DNA of 64,000 nucleotides from Okeanomitos corallinicola TIOX110 (GCF_038050375.1 NZ_CP150886.1:3141318-3205317); one strand, 5' to 3'. Positions 39,576 through 49,720 are shown, counted from the stretch's first letter. Program-made: numbers and translations. Notes: generated by a model not told the origin, from the sequence alone.

Positions 39576-39621
39576 ATACCTATTTCTTCGACACGCTGCG
39601 CGAACGCTATCGCACTCCCCA
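39576..39621. repeat. Small dispersed repeat (CGAACGCTATCGCACT type)
   Basis: A palindrome-rich block, GACACGCTGCGCGAACGC then TATCGCACT, of the family that is frequent at 48.6-51.9 kb. Confidence 0.6.
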
Positions 39622-39638
39622 CATCCCAGAAGCATCAA

Positions 39639-39851
39639 TTAAGCAGACATTAAACGCTGTGTAGGTTCAGGAATTTTTCGACCTAAATCTTGAGCAGTTT
39701 CTATCCATTCCTGCATAATAATTTCTATATTTTGCAATGCTTCTTGATAAGTTTCTCCATCAGCAGCGCATCCCGGTAAATCTGGAACTTCTGCGATAAA
39801 TGCTTGGTCTTCTTCACTCCAATAAATAGTTATTTCATACCGTAGAATCAT
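39639..39851 (-). CDS. hicB: HicB family antitoxin, orphan
   Basis: The 70-residue protein has the HicB partial RNase H-like fold: YEITIYWSEEDQAFIAEVPD then LPGCAADGETYQEALQNIEI and a helix WIETAQDLG. HicB normally neutralises the HicA mRNA interferase encoded next to it. No HicA is found on either side. Directly upstream on the same strand is an open frame of 29 codons without a start (39942-39853), whose TAA ends one base before the HicB ATG. It may be the tail of a lost upstream gene. The C-terminal DNA-binding region of longer HicB is absent. Confidence 0.82.
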   Translation of the reverse strand: MILRYEITIYWSEEDQAFIAEVPDLPGCAADGETYQEALQNIEIIMQEWIETAQDLGRKIPEPTQRLMSA

Positions 39852-40081
39852 CTTAGCCTCCTAACTGATATTTCAGTAGAACTTCACGGATTTGTTTAAC
39901 TTGATATGTTTTGGCTTTTTCTTGTTTGGGTGTCTTGTTGACTCACAAGTTATGATTTTATTGGTTCAAATCCCTATAATAAACTATTTCGGTGATACCT
40001 TCGGTAAGCTACCGCTAACGCACTTCCAAACCACAAAAAAATGATAATATACTAATATAATTTTATTCATATTACAAACTT

Positions 40082-40324
40082 ATGAATGTGAGTTTTCCAA
40101 TACCAAAAGAACTAGAGTCTTATCTTGAGGTTCAACTTCAATCTGGCAATTATGATACTGTAGCGGACTATTTTTTGATGTTGTTACAACAAGATAAACT
40201 GCGTAAGGATGCTCAAGCAAAATTAGCTAGTTTGTTGCAAGAAGGTTTGGACTCAGAAGCAGAACCTGTAACTGCTGAATATTGGCAGAATTTGCGCCGA
40301 TCAATTTTTGGTACGGGGCAGTAG
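40082..40324 (+). CDS. parD: ParD-like antitoxin
   Basis: The 80-residue protein starts MNVSFPIPKELESYLEVQL, a ribbon-helix-helix DNA-binding start. The DTVADYFLMLLQQDKLRKDA helix and an acidic tail that would wrap the toxin follow. It is the intact half of a ParDE module: a parE-like frame begins five bases after its stop but is truncated after 29 codons (40330-40419). The antitoxin may thus persist as an orphan repressor or antidote. An antitoxin-PIN pair follows within 45 bases. Confidence 0.78.
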   Translation: MNVSFPIPKELESYLEVQLQSGNYDTVADYFLMLLQQDKLRKDAQAKLASLLQEGLDSEAEPVTAEYWQNLRRSIFGTGQ

Positions 40325-40329
40325 TAAGT

Positions 40330-40419
40330 ATGGCTTTTGAGGTAATTGTTCGCAACCGTGCGACTCAAGATATCAGGCAACAAGCAAATTATATTTTGGT
40401 GAATGGCAATAGTGTATAG
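40330..40419 (+). pseudogene. Truncated ParE/RelE toxin
   Basis: The ATG at 40330 opens MAFEVIVRNRATQDIRQQAN then YILVNGNSV and stops at 40417. RATQDIRQQANYI-NGN is the usual first helix pair of ParE toxins, which are about 95-100 residues long. The remaining two thirds, with all catalytic or gyrase-binding residues, are missing. Confidence 0.75.
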
Positions 40420-40460
40420 TTAAGGTAACAACATCAGCTAAATTTTTTAATAGTAAAAGT

Positions 40461-40694
40461 ATGTTGCAAGCAATTGAAGGAATTTACAAAGATGGTAAAG
40501 TAGAACTTAAAGAATTACCATCTGATATTTCAGAAAGTCTGGTTATTGTCACTTTTTTAAAGTCCGAAAAAAATCACCAGAAAAATCAAATGATGAGGTT
40601 TGGTATGTTTTCTGGTAATAACCAATCAACAGAAGCAGATTTTGAAATTGCTGAATTTCATGGGGATAGTGAAGACAGCTTAGACTGGTCATAA
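40461..40694 (+). CDS. Antitoxin of a PIN-domain toxin pair
   Basis: The 77-residue protein begins MLQAIEGIYKDGKVELKELP, a small beta-strand start seen in cyanobacterial antitoxins upstream of VapC genes. It ends in an acidic, probably disordered tail (EADFEIAEFHGDSEDSLDW). The PIN gene follows six bases downstream. The MLQAI start shares the CAAGCAATT sequence with the antitoxin at 51360. The assignment rests mainly on gene order. Confidence 0.7.
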   Translation: MLQAIEGIYKDGKVELKELPSDISESLVIVTFLKSEKNHQKNQMMRFGMFSGNNQSTEADFEIAEFHGDSEDSLDWS

Positions 40695-40700
40695 GTAGTT

Positions 40701-41099
40701 ATGAAATATGTCTTAGATACTCATGCTTTAATCTGGTTTCTTGAAGGTAATTTAAAGCTAGGTGCAAATGCTAAAACTATCCTTTGTGATCCTAATTCAC
40801 AGTTAGTTATTCCTGCAACTACTCTAGCTGAAGCTGTTTGGATTGTAGAAAGAGGTAGAACATCTATTCCTGCTCCTAAAGATATAATTTTAGCAGTAGA
40901 AGCTGATCCTCGTGTGGTAATTTATCCCCTTGATCAAGATGTTATTGAAATGACTATGAGCTTATATTCTATTAATGAAATGCACGATAGACAAATTGCA
41001 GCAACTGCGCTAGTTATAGCAAATAAAGGTGAAGTTGTGCAGTTATTAACGTGCGACCAAAATATAACTGCGTCGGGTTTAGTTGCTATTGTTTGGTAG
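40701..41099 (+). CDS. vapC: PIN-domain ribonuclease toxin (VapC family)
   Basis: The 132-residue protein begins MKYVLDTHALIWFLEG with the first PIN Asp. It has the conserved Glu in TTLAEAVWIVE and the later acidic residues in INEMHDRQIAATALV and LLTCDQNI. PIN toxins cut RNA, often tRNA or rRNA, when their antitoxin is lost. The D-T-H-A-L-I-W variant is common in cyanobacteria. It is coupled to the antitoxin gene upstream and followed by short HIP1-bearing repeats (41109-41168). Confidence 0.88.
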   Translation: MKYVLDTHALIWFLEGNLKLGANAKTILCDPNSQLVIPATTLAEAVWIVERGRTSIPAPKDIILAVEADPRVVIYPLDQDVIEMTMSLYSINEMHDRQIAATALVIANKGEVVQLLTCDQNITASGLVAIVW

Positions 41100-41205
41100 T
41101 TTGTAGGAGAGATCGCATTCCCACACCCCCAAACAGCGATCGCACTCCACACCCCCAAACGCGATCACTACTTTTCAGGTCTTATCAATCATATAAATCA
41201 GTTAT

Positions 41206-42882
41206 TTACTCTTTGTTATATGATTGAATTATGTCTATCATTTCATTCTTTAAACTCTGGAGATTAATACCTAGTATTTCTAGCACTCTTGCTGCTATAC
41301 CTTTTCCTTCTTTAACAAGACCTACCAACAGGTGTCCAGTGCTAATATAATGATTTCCCAGTTCTATACTTGTCTGTAGAGATAACTCTAATGCCTGCTT
41401 TCCTCTTGGTGTAAACGGAATTTCTTCAGGGACAAAACCACTACCACGTCCAATAATTTTTTCTACTTCAATACGAGCATCTTTTAATTTAACACCTTTC
41501 AACCTTAGAAACTCAGCACCAACACTAGTTCCTCCTCCAATAATACCTAAGAGTATTTGCTCTGTACCAACAAAGTTATGACCCAGACGGCGTGATTCTT
41601 CCTGGGCTAACATAATTACCTTAATTGCTTGCTCTGTAAACCTGCCAAACAGACCTTCTTGATTGAAAGTTGTTTGTTCAGCTAATTCTATTTCTTTGGA
41701 TTGAATACCTATTAAAGTATTCTTTTGTTTCTCTTCTATTTTTGTTACAACTAACTTTTCAGACTCATTATTTTCGTCAGATTCTAAGTTAGGTTGATTT
41801 AATATTTTTTCCTTGTGACCTATCTGTAACTCAATAGGTTCAACATCCTCATCTCTAAGTTGCAAAATTTGCTGCAAGCGTCTCAAGTCGTCACGTGTAA
41901 GTTGACTTAAAGTGCCTTCATCTTCCACTGCTTCAATATATGCTTCTTTGTATTCCTGAAGATTTCTTTGATACTCAAAGAAAGGCTTTAGAACTTCATT
42001 TTCTATCGTATTTATCTCATCTTTTGATAATTTTAATTCAGTTTGCCGACGTTTGAGAATGCGACGACCTATGACTGTAATTTTCCCATCACGCACACAT
42101 CGTTCTACTTCCTTTCGGTACTCCAATCTCGGATCACCTATGGGAGCCTTCGCTAAGTTAATCTTATAACCTTCTCTCACTGCATAAATTTCTGGTTTCA
42201 TTGCCGGTGCTGCTTCCTGCACTTTTTTCCGGGCATATTCATGAAGTTCATCAATAGAAATGATGCCATCGTTATCAGTATCAGCCGCACCGTTTTCAAT
42301 GCCTTCCACTAAATAACGAGTATAAACTGATAATTCTGCACCTTCCTGTTCAAAAGAATACTGCGTAGAAGTAGAAGAAGTCAGAATTACCCTTCCTTCT
42401 CCTCCCAATTGATTTTTAATATCTATACTGCTATCATTTTTAGCCTTCATGCCTTCAGCAAAAGCACCACTAAAACAACAATCTAGTATAATTATTTGTC
42501 GCCGAGAACGGCTATTTTCCATAAATCCATGTATTATGCTGGCAGCAGTAGCACTGCTTTTAACGAGTTCCCCATTGGTACTTTTGCGCGTTTCGCTGGT
42601 TGCTAGATAAAGTTTGTCATTATCATCTGTAATCCCGTGTCCAGAAAAATATAGCAAAACTAAGTCATCTCTGTGCTTATTAAAGAATAGTTCTTCAATT
42701 GCCTCTTCCATAGCTTGCCGATGAGGATTTTTTAACACATTTATATCATTTGCAGCAAAATCACCTATTTCTGGATCTTGTAACACTCGCTGCATAGCAT
42801 CTACATCTTTAACCGCAACATTAAGGGTATTTAACCCAGTTTTATACTCACTCACCCCAATCAGCAAAGCAAATTTCGCCAT
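41206..42882 (-). CDS. Caspase-like protease fused to a ClpC-type N-domain
   Basis: A 558-residue fusion. Residues 1-240 are a C14 caspase-like domain with the catalytic pair H82 (YFSGHG) and C136 (DCCFSG). The motif [13 protein letters not shown] (201-213) resembles an EF-hand calcium loop. Residues 250-360 are helical, with two similar repeats ([30 protein letters not shown]). A charged linker (360-405) leads to residues 411-555, a Clp N-domain nearly matching that of the clpC gene at 58891 ([29 protein letters not shown]). It lacks any AAA module. It lies five bases after an EACC1-like gene on the same strand. Known family theme: such caspases are effectors in bacterial conflict systems; target choice through the Clp domain is inference. 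Confidence 0.88.
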   Translation of the reverse strand: MAKFALLIGVSEYKTGLNTLNVAVKDVDAMQRVLQDPEIGDFAANDINVLKNPHRQAMEEAIEELFFNKHRDDLVLLYFSGHGITDDNDKLYLATSETRKSTNGELVKSSATAASIIHGFMENSRSRRQIIILDCCFSGAFAEGMKAKNDSSIDIKNQLGGEGRVILTSSTSTQYSFEQEGAELSVYTRYLVEGIENGAADTDNDGIISIDELHEYARKKVQEAAPAMKPEIYAVREGYKINLAKAPIGDPRLEYRKEVERCVRDGKITVIGRRILKRRQTELKLSKDEINTIENEVLKPFFEYQRNLQEYKEAYIEAVEDEGTLSQLTRDDLRRLQQILQLRDEDVEPIELQIGHKEKILNQPNLESDENNESEKLVVTKIEEKQKNTLIGIQSKEIELAEQTTFNQEGLFGRFTEQAIKVIMLAQEESRRLGHNFVGTEQILLGIIGGGTSVGAEFLRLKGVKLKDARIEVEKIIGRGSGFVPEEIPFTPRGKQALELSLQTSIELGNHYISTGHLLVGLVKEGKGIAARVLEILGINLQSLKNEMIDIIQSYNKE

Positions 42883-42887
42883 TGTAT

Positions 42888-43271
42888 CTATTTCCCACCA
42901 TTGACAAATGCTTCTACTGTTTTAACTGCCGCTTCCAGTTCTGACAGACTGTTAGCTTTTACTTTTATTTTCTTGCCGTTTGCCTCTGCTTCTACTTCAA
43001 TAGATTTGTTAGCTAGGCGATTTATCAAAAATCCAAACACTTGCTTGATGTTTTCAGGCTTCACAACAGCTACTAGTTTCCCTGCTACCCATCCTGTTAA
43101 AGATTTGTTACCCTCTGGTGGATTGGGGTCGGGGATTCGGTTAACCTCTTCAACGTCATCCAATGTCTTGATTTTCGCCAATAGCTTTTTAACTTCCTCG
43201 TTTTTTTCCTCGCTACTCAAGTCTTCGTCAATAAACGAAATGGTAATCTGGACGTTTGATGTGTCTGCCAT
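42888..43271 (-). CDS. EACC1-like (effector-associated constant component) protein
   Basis: The 127-residue protein has an N-terminal strand-helix unit ([16 protein letters not shown]). The family core follows: [20 protein letters not shown], a helix ([12 protein letters not shown]), then strands [19 protein letters not shown] and a final helix. This layout fits the EACC1 domain described next to caspase, trypsin and TIR effectors in bacterial conflict systems; the assignment is by eye. It is the first gene of a two-gene operon with the caspase-ClpN fusion, five bases apart. Its likely role is to hold or signal to the effector. Confidence 0.68.
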   Translation of the reverse strand: MADTSNVQITISFIDEDLSSEEKNEEVKKLLAKIKTLDDVEEVNRIPDPNPPEGNKSLTGWVAGKLVAVVKPENIKQVFGFLINRLANKSIEVEAEANGKKIKVKANSLSELEAAVKTVEAFVNGGK

Positions 43272-43466
43272 ATTATTACTGTGTAAATAAATTGACTAGC
43301 TATTTTCACTACATAAATTATTATAATCAAAAATAACCAATAAGCTTGATAAATCCATCATGAAACATGATGAGTTGTTGTCACTATCAACAGACTAATC
43401 AAACTAGACTCGTATAAACAATATGAGCAATTATGGCAGTATTCATACACCCAGCCACCACTGGGG

Positions 43467-43494
43467 TTAAAAATAGGCAGGTAAAAAACCTGCC
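43467..43494 (-). terminator. Rho-independent terminator of chlH
   Basis: On the minus strand the stem GGCAGGT (43494-43488) pairs with ACCTGCC (43482-43476) around a T-rich loop, followed by TATTTTTAA. It separates chlH from the EACC1/caspase operon, which therefore needs its own promoter in 43272-43466. Confidence 0.85.
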
Positions 43495-43503
43495 CATCTA
43501 ACT

Positions 43504-46500
43504 CTATTCTATACCCTCAATCCGATTTTCCACCTCCTGATACAACTCACGTAACCGGTCTAAATTCTCCTCACTCGTCTCCCAATAACCGCGACCATTG
43601 ACTTCCAACAAAGTAGAAACAATCTTGCGGAAAGAATGAGGATTCAAATTCATCAGACGTTTCTGCATTTCCTCATCTTTGATGAAAGTCTCATTCGTGT
43701 CCTCATAAACCCAGTTATCCACAGCACCAGCAGTCGCACTCCAACCAGTGGTATTAACCAACCGTTTAGAAAGTTCCCGCACACCTTCATAACCGTGAGA
43801 CAACATCCCCTCATACCATTTGGGATTTAACAACTTAGTCCGCGCATCCAAACGCACAGTTTCCGATAAACTTCTCACCTGTGCATTCGCAGTAGTTGTA
43901 TCTGCAATGTAAGATGCAGGTTTCTTTCCATCTTTACGCAGACTTGCTACCAACTTTGTGGGGTCAGAGTCAAAATAATGAGAAACATCAGTTAAACTGA
44001 TTTCCGAAGAATCGAGATTTTGGAACGTTGCATCAGCAGTCTGCAAAGAATTTTCAAACAACTGACGTGACTCATCCATCACACCAGGATTATCAGAATT
44101 GAAAGAGAAAGATTTGCGTTTCAAATACATTTCTTGCAACTCAGCTTCACTATCCCAAGTGCTATTCTCAACTGCTAAGTTGATGTTAGAAGAATAAGAA
44201 CCAGAAGCATTAGAGAAAACACGAGTTGCAGCTTGACGCAGATTTATTCCCATTTCCTCTGCTTGCTTGACAGCGTGCTTGCGAACAAAGTTCATTTCCA
44301 AGGGTTCATCAGCTTCTGCGGCCATCTTCACACCTTGGTCAAGCAGGTTCATTTGGTTAATGAACAGGTCACGGAAGACACCAGAACAGTTAATTACAAC
44401 GTCAATTCTAGGACGACCCAACTCTTTCAAAGGTATCAATTCCAACTTGTTCACCCGTCCCAAAGCATCGGGAACTGGACGCACACCAATCATCCACATG
44501 ATTTGGGCTAGTGATTCCCCGTAGGTTTTGATATTATCTGTACCCCAAAGGACACAGGCAATTGTCTCAGGCCAGTTACCCTCGTTTTCTGCCTTATTCC
44601 GTTCCAACAACCTATCAACGACGATTTTCGCTGATTGCACCGCCGCAGATGTAGGAATAGATTGGGGGTCTAAGGCGTGTATATTTTTACCTGTAGGCAA
44701 TACATCAGGGTTACGGATGGGGTCGCCACCGGGGCCTGGTAAAATATATTCACCTTCCAAACCTTGCAATAAACCACCGAGTTCGTTATCTGCACAAACT
44801 TGTTTTAAGCAGAATTCCAAATATTCAAACAGGGGTTTTAACGCATCCGCATCAACGCTGGTAAAACCTGATTTATACAGAGATTCAACCCAAGGTTCTT
44901 TTTTACCCATGTTGAAAAAGTTCAACTTGGAAACTAGGGAAACTCTACCTTCTGCGTCAATTTGTTCTTGTACCAAAGCTGTCACCGCTGCACGGGTAGC
45001 TTGGGTGATATTTTGTAATAACTGCACATCGGCTAAAATGCCGGCATCGTTACTTCTGTAGATATCTTCAATGTTGCGGTTTAAGCTTTTCGCAATAATG
45101 GAGGGTAAGCCGACAATACCATCTTCTTCACGATCTAGACTAGCAATATTAACTAAGGTTGCGATCGCTTCTTCCGCTGTGGGTGGTTTACCAATAATAT
45201 GCAGTCCACATGGTAACAAGCGGGATTCAATTTCCATCAACCGACGATAAACGCTACCAACGATATTATCCCGTTCTTCCGGTTTCATATCCTTCGCATC
45301 GGTGTCTGGTAACTGAATGTCTTGATCCAGATTGACGATGCGGGCTTTGTCTATAATCGCGTTAACAATGGAAATACCGCGTCCACTGTCTTTCAAAGTT
45401 TGGTAAGAACCAATTAATTCACCCAGTTCTTTCAAACCTTTGTATAAACCAGCATTTTCCGCAGGTGGTGTCAGGTAAGAAATTGTTTCTGCATAACTAC
45501 GACGTTTAGCAATTGTGGCTTCACTAGGGTTGTTAGCTGCGTAATAATACAGGTTAGGAATTGTGCCAATTAGTTGGTCTGGGTAACAATCTCCAGACAT
45601 CCCCATTTGCTTACCAGGCATAAATTCCAATGAGCCGTGTGTACCAAAGTGTAACACAGCATCAGCGCCCCAAATCCGTTCTAGATAGGTGTAATATGCG
45701 GCAAAACCGTGGTGCGGACTAGCGGAACGAGAGAATAATAAGCGCATGGGGTCGCCTTCATAACCAAAGGTGGGTTGGACACCAATGAAGACGTTACCGA
45801 ACTGCTTACCATAAACTAATAGATTTTGTCCATCGCTGTTTAGGTTTCCTGGTGGTGGTCCCCAGTTTTCTTCTAAGCGTTGGGAGTATGGTGTCAGTGC
45901 TTCATATTCAGGGACTGACATTTTGTAAGCAATGTTGAGTTCGGGACTTGCGTACTGTGCTTGTGCGTCGTGGATGACTTGTTCCATCAACTCTTTCGCT
46001 GTTTCAGGAATGTCTTGTACGTCGTAGCCGTTATTTCTCAGTCCTTTGAGAACTTCATGGATAGAACCAAATACATCTAAATAAGCCGCAGTTCCCACGT
46101 TACCTTTATCGGGTGGGAAGCTGAAAACGGTGATGGCAACTTTTTTATCTAGTTTGGGTTTACGACGCAGGTTAGCCCATTTTAAGGCCCGTTGAGCTAC
46201 GATTTCTACTCTATCTTGGAGTGCGATCGCTCGACCGGTTGCCCCATCTTTACCTGATAATATGATTGGCTCAATCGCCCCGTCAAGTTCAGGAATAGCA
46301 ATTTGTAAAGCTACTTGAATGGGATGTAAACCTAAATCACTTTCTAGCCATTCTTCGGTGGTTTGGAAGACCAAAGGCAAGGCTACCATGTAGGGACGGT
46401 TGAGGCGTTTTAATGCTTCGATAGCTTTAGGATGATCTTGTCTAGCTGGGCCACCAACTAAAGCAAAACCAGTTAAGGAAACTACCGCATCTACTAACTG

Positions 46501-47490
46501 TTTATTGGTTGTTGGTTCATAGAAATAAGCTTCTACAGGTTTAGAGAAATCCAAACCACCAGCAAATACAGGGAGAACTCTTGCACCTAAAGATTCTAAT
46601 TCCTGGACAATTGCCACATAATGTGCATCATCCCCAGTCACTAGGTGAGTTCTTTGTAAAACCAAACCTACGCATGGTGCGAGGGGGTCTTTGAGGTTTG
46701 AGGAAATATCTTTGCGAGCAGAATACCAGTTCAGATATTCGCGTACATCTTCAAACATGGTAGTGGCTAAGGGATGCCAAATACCCATGTCAGGATAAAC
46801 AACTGGTGCTTCATACTTAGCAGCAGCAAAGCTTTCTTTTTCTGCGCCTTTTAATACGTATTTATCAGCCAGCATCAGCAGGAAGTTTTCCAGGTTTTCC
46901 GCTGAACCACCTAACCAATACTGAAAACTGAGCATGAAGTTACGAGCATCTTGTGCTTTTTCCATTGGTAGGAATTTCAGCACTTGGGGAAGTGTCCGCA
47001 ACAACTTCAACATTCCATCTTGGAAACCAGCGCCAGATTTCTCTTTGCGCTTTTTCATGAAGTTGGCAATAACGCTCTTGGATTGTCCCAACTGTGCCAA
47101 GGAGAAGCTACCCATTTTATTAAGGCGCATTACTTCGGGCATGGAGGGGAAAACAACCGCTACATCAAATTTATCCCGGTGTGGTTCTACTGCGGCTATG
47201 AGTTTTTGTGCTAAGTCTTCAATAAATATCAGGGAAGCGATGAATATATTAGCACTAGCTATATCGCGTTTGAAAGCTTCATAGTTTTCTGAGTCGCGCA
47301 GTTCTTCGATTAAGTAACCACTAATTTCTATAGCTACGCTGGGGTGGTTAGCGTTTATTTCCCGTACTGCTTGGGATAAAGAACTTTGATATTGGGACTC
47401 AAGGACAATGTAAACGACCTTGATTAACTTACGTCCCCGTAAATCGTCAGGTGCAATATGTCGAATTGTGGACTTGACCTGGGTGAACAT
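43504..47490 (-). CDS. chlH: Magnesium chelatase subunit H
   Basis: ChlH binds protoporphyrin IX and inserts Mg with ChlI and ChlD, the first committed step of chlorophyll synthesis. The 1328-residue length is typical of cyanobacteria. Recognisable blocks include [75 protein letters not shown] and [17 protein letters not shown]. The coding sequence is intact, with no frameshift. A Shine-Dalgarno (AAGGAG) lies about 12 bases before the ATG. Both neighbours are accessory DNA, so this essential gene separates two variable islands. Confidence 0.97.
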   Translation of the reverse strand: MFTQVKSTIRHIAPDDLRGRKLIKVVYIVLESQYQSSLSQAVREINANHPSVAIEISGYLIEELRDSENYEAFKRDIASANIFIASLIFIEDLAQKLIAAVEPHRDKFDVAVVFPSMPEVMRLNKMGSFSLAQLGQSKSVIANFMKKRKEKSGAGFQDGMLKLLRTLPQVLKFLPMEKAQDARNFMLSFQYWLGGSAENLENFLLMLADKYVLKGAEKESFAAAKYEAPVVYPDMGIWHPLATTMFEDVREYLNWYSARKDISSNLKDPLAPCVGLVLQRTHLVTGDDAHYVAIVQELESLGARVLPVFAGGLDFSKPVEAYFYEPTTNKQLVDAVVSLTGFALVGGPARQDHPKAIEALKRLNRPYMVALPLVFQTTEEWLESDLGLHPIQVALQIAIPELDGAIEPIILSGKDGATGRAIALQDRVEIVAQRALKWANLRRKPKLDKKVAITVFSFPPDKGNVGTAAYLDVFGSIHEVLKGLRNNGYDVQDIPETAKELMEQVIHDAQAQYASPELNIAYKMSVPEYEALTPYSQRLEENWGPPPGNLNSDGQNLLVYGKQFGNVFIGVQPTFGYEGDPMRLLFSRSASPHHGFAAYYTYLERIWGADAVLHFGTHGSLEFMPGKQMGMSGDCYPDQLIGTIPNLYYYAANNPSEATIAKRRSYAETISYLTPPAENAGLYKGLKELGELIGSYQTLKDSGRGISIVNAIIDKARIVNLDQDIQLPDTDAKDMKPEERDNIVGSVYRRLMEIESRLLPCGLHIIGKPPTAEEAIATLVNIASLDREEDGIVGLPSIIAKSLNRNIEDIYRSNDAGILADVQLLQNITQATRAAVTALVQEQIDAEGRVSLVSKLNFFNMGKKEPWVESLYKSGFTSVDADALKPLFEYLEFCLKQVCADNELGGLLQGLEGEYILPGPGGDPIRNPDVLPTGKNIHALDPQSIPTSAAVQSAKIVVDRLLERNKAENEGNWPETIACVLWGTDNIKTYGESLAQIMWMIGVRPVPDALGRVNKLELIPLKELGRPRIDVVINCSGVFRDLFINQMNLLDQGVKMAAEADEPLEMNFVRKHAVKQAEEMGINLRQAATRVFSNASGSYSSNINLAVENSTWDSEAELQEMYLKRKSFSFNSDNPGVMDESRQLFENSLQTADATFQNLDSSEISLTDVSHYFDSDPTKLVASLRKDGKKPASYIADTTTANAQVRSLSETVRLDARTKLLNPKWYEGMLSHGYEGVRELSKRLVNTTGWSATAGAVDNWVYEDTNETFIKDEEMQKRLMNLNPHSFRKIVSTLLEVNGRGYWETSEENLDRLRELYQEVENRIEGIE

Positions 47491-47995
47491 TCAGATAAGC
47501 TCCTTTGAGGCGTGTTCTCTACTGGAAGTTTTTAACTTCCATTTTCTTCGGCAATTAAGAGTTTTGTACCAGAAAACTCCTATTCAGTGGGGATTTTATC
47601 CCGGAACTGAAACAAAATGATATAAAAAACGTAATCATTATTGATAAATCTTAACAATTAATGAAGCTTCTCTCACCTGGGTTTAAATTTTGTTTACATA
47701 CTTGTTTCAGCATTTAGTGCTAGTGATGAAAACAATTACTACACAATGTAAGGTTGAATAGAACTCTACAAAAAGAATGATCCAAGTTTTTGACATTAAT
47801 CTGCGGCGTTGCACAGTATTAATTCTCTCCAATTACGGTATTGACTTATGGTATTCAGCATATGATATAATTCTTGTCAAAAAAAGTAATAAAAAGTAGT
47901 AATTATTACTTAGGGGCAGTATTGCTTAAAATATCTGATTCATCAGTCACGTTGTCAATCATGCCCGTATTTTACAAAAACCCAAGGCATAAAAT
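47491..47995. other. Gene-free region upstream of chlH
   Basis: 505 bases between divergent genes. The chlH leader contains a small palindrome (TGGAAGT/ACTTCCA, about 47524-47543) just upstream of its ribosome binding site. The rest is AT-rich, with no recognisable RNA or frame. Confidence 0.45.
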
Positions 47996-48655
47996 ATGAC
48001 TAATAGCAATCAAAAATCCGGTTTTGTTAATAAGGTTAAATTCGCTCTAATTGGTACACTTGTTTTGGGTGGAGGTAGTTTAGCTTTAATTTTTAGTCAA
48101 AATTTAATAAATAGGAATCAAACCCAAAGCAATCCACAATTCAATATTAGCAATAACAATAAAAGTCAGGGAGGAAAGTCAGGTGACATAATTATTAAAC
48201 CAAATCCAAATCCATTACCGGAAAACAATTCTTCGAGTAACCAAAAACCTGGCTCTTCATCTGCCCCTACATCTCCTAGCGATGGACTTAATCCAACTAA
48301 TACTACCCCAACAATTGATGTTCAATCTGCTAATGTACGCTGGAGTCTCAAATATCCTGTTTATAAAATAGAAAACAAAGACTGTGATATAGCAGGGACA
48401 GCAGCAGTAATTTTAAATCAAGGTTCTGGAGGTACACTTAATAGTAGTCAACTCCTAAATGTTTATGGAAATTCGAGGATTCAGGGGACTGTCACTGCCT
48501 CTGGTAAAGTTAATATATCCATCAGTAGTAATAGTGGTAAGTATCTTCTAACATTAGATGGCGAAAATCCTCAGATTAGTTCTAATGAAACAGTGATTAC
48601 AGGTAAAGCCACTATGCTGGGATGCCCCGATAGCACCTTTGAATTGAGTAAATAA
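47996..48655 (+). CDS. Membrane-anchored hypothetical protein, 219 aa
   Basis: An N-terminal segment (KFALIGTLVLGGGSLALIFS) is a membrane anchor or uncleaved signal. It is followed by a low-complexity Asn/Ser/Pro linker (residues 45-110). A C-terminal strand-rich domain contains VRWSLKYPVYKIENKDC and a second Cys near the end (MLGCPDSTFEL), perhaps forming a disulfide in the periplasm or outside the cell. I recognise no family. It is single, with a terminator-like repeat right after it. Confidence 0.6.
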   Translation: MTNSNQKSGFVNKVKFALIGTLVLGGGSLALIFSQNLINRNQTQSNPQFNISNNNKSQGGKSGDIIIKPNPNPLPENNSSSNQKPGSSSAPTSPSDGLNPTNTTPTIDVQSANVRWSLKYPVYKIENKDCDIAGTAAVILNQGSGGTLNSSQLLNVYGNSRIQGTVTASGKVNISISSNSGKYLLTLDGENPQISSNETVITGKATMLGCPDSTFELSK

Positions 48656-48662
48656 AATTAGT

Positions 48663-48735
48663 GCGATAGCGAAGCCCTGCTGCAAGCAGTTCGCCTATTT
48701 TGTAGGGTGCGTTAATGAAATGTAACGCACCTTTT
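48663..48735. repeat. 73-bp dispersed repeat, copy 1
   Basis: It begins with GCGATAGCGAAG, runs through CTGCTGCAAGCAGTTCGCC and ends in the hairpin GGTGCGTTA/TAACGCACC (48706-48714, 48723-48731) plus a T-run. The copy at 51814-51886 differs at about three positions. Confidence 0.85.
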
Positions 48736-48736
48736 T
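48706..48736 (+). terminator. Terminator hairpin carried by the 73-bp repeat
   Basis: A perfect 9-bp stem with an 8-base loop followed by five T. It is placed to end the 219-residue gene's transcript. Confidence 0.7.
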
Positions 48737-48827
48737 AATATTACTTAGATTTTAGTCTTTAAATTTGATATTAAACTTAAATTTTGGAAGCACCGTTGTT
48801 TTAGGGATATTTAGAATTGGGAAAAAT

Positions 48828-48955
48828 TGCGAAGCGCTGCTGCAAGCAGTTCGCTATTTAGGCATAAGTTGGAATAGCGATAGCGCAAGCGCTGCTGCAA
48901 GCAGTTCATCTAAAATTGAGGTAGTGCGATAGCGAAGTGATCCGTAGGAATCGCC
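48828..48955. repeat. Cluster of small dispersed repeats
   Basis: At least three copies of GCGCTGCTGCAAGCAGTTC-type and GCGATAGCGAAG-type units lie here. They fill most of the 372-base gap (48656-49027) before the BrnT gene. Confidence 0.75.
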
Positions 48956-49027
48956 TTAATAATCCGTAACTTGTGGCATAATCATAATGTAAATTTTAGG
49001 AATACAAATTAAAAATTTAGTACAATA

Positions 49028-49321
49028 ATGAATGAGTTACAATTTACTTGGGATGCACAAAAAGCCGAGAGTAATATTCAAAAACATGGAATTTCTTTTG
49101 AAGAAGCAAAATCTGCCTTTATTGATGATAATGCGCGTTTAATTTATGATCCCGATCATTCTCAAGATGAAGATAGATTTATCTTGCTAGGAATGAGTAG
49201 TTATTATCATCTATTGGTTGTTTGTCATTGTTATCGAGAAAATGATACAATAATTAGGATTATTTCCGCTAGAAAAGCAAATAAACTAGAACAGAAACAA
49301 TATCAGGAGTTCTTAGTATGA
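49028..49321 (+). CDS. brnT: BrnT family toxin
   Basis: BrnT is a RelE-fold ribonuclease. The 97-residue protein has the family signature: FTWDAQKAESNIQKHGISFE then EAKSAF, the DPDHSQDEDRFILLG strand with conserved Asp and Arg, VVCHCYRE, and RIISARKANKLEQKQY. Unusually for many toxin-antitoxin pairs, the toxin precedes its antitoxin, which is the norm for BrnTA. Its stop overlaps the antitoxin start by four bases (ATGA). Confidence 0.92.
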   Translation: MNELQFTWDAQKAESNIQKHGISFEEAKSAFIDDNARLIYDPDHSQDEDRFILLGMSSYYHLLVVCHCYRENDTIIRIISARKANKLEQKQYQEFLV

Positions 49322-49533
49322 GAGACAATTATGATTTTTCTCAATCCGTTAAAAATCCCTATTCTCAACAATTAAAAGAACAAGTTACAATTGATTTAGA
49401 AAAAGATATAATTCAATACTTTGAAGAAATAGCTCAAGAAACAGGTATTTCTTATTTGAATTTAATTAATCTTTATCTGCGTGAATGTATGGAAAATAAA
49501 CGTAAGTTATCGTTGATAGAAAGTAACAATTAA
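49318..49533 (+). CDS. brnA: BrnA family antitoxin
   Basis: The 71-residue protein has an N-terminal toxin-contact segment (DFSQSVKNPYSQQLKEQVTI) and a ribbon-helix-helix part (IDLEKDIIQYFEEIAQETG, YLNLINLYLRECMENK). It blocks BrnT and represses the operon. It is translationally coupled to brnT. The pair appears intact. Confidence 0.88.
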   Translation: MRDNYDFSQSVKNPYSQQLKEQVTIDLEKDIIQYFEEIAQETGISYLNLINLYLRECMENKRKLSLIESNN

Positions 49534-49548
49534 ATCTGTATTTCCATC

Positions 49549-49720
49549 TGCGATAGCGTATCGAAGAGATAGCACTCCGTAGAAATCGCTATTTAGGCTT
49601 TCCATTAAAATTAGGGTGGTTGTGTGCGATAGCGAAGCGCGACCTAGGAATCGCTGTTTGGGGATGTGGGGGAGTGCGATAGCACAATCGCTGATTTGTC
49701 AGTTCGCATTATAGATCGAG
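49549..49720. repeat. Cluster of small dispersed repeats
   Basis: Several GCGATAGCG / CCTAGGAATCGCT / TTTGGGGATGTGGGG units. The same order of units recurs at 50520-50715, which suggests a composite repeat. Confidence 0.7.

Noticed and set aside
39955-39985. GGTTCAAATCCCTATA as a tRNA T-arm
   Set aside because: No acceptor, D or anticodon stems fit around it; no tRNA gene was found in the window.
43636-47620. Open frames on the plus strand across chlH
   Set aside because: They are antisense shadows of an intact, conserved gene and show no family features of their own.
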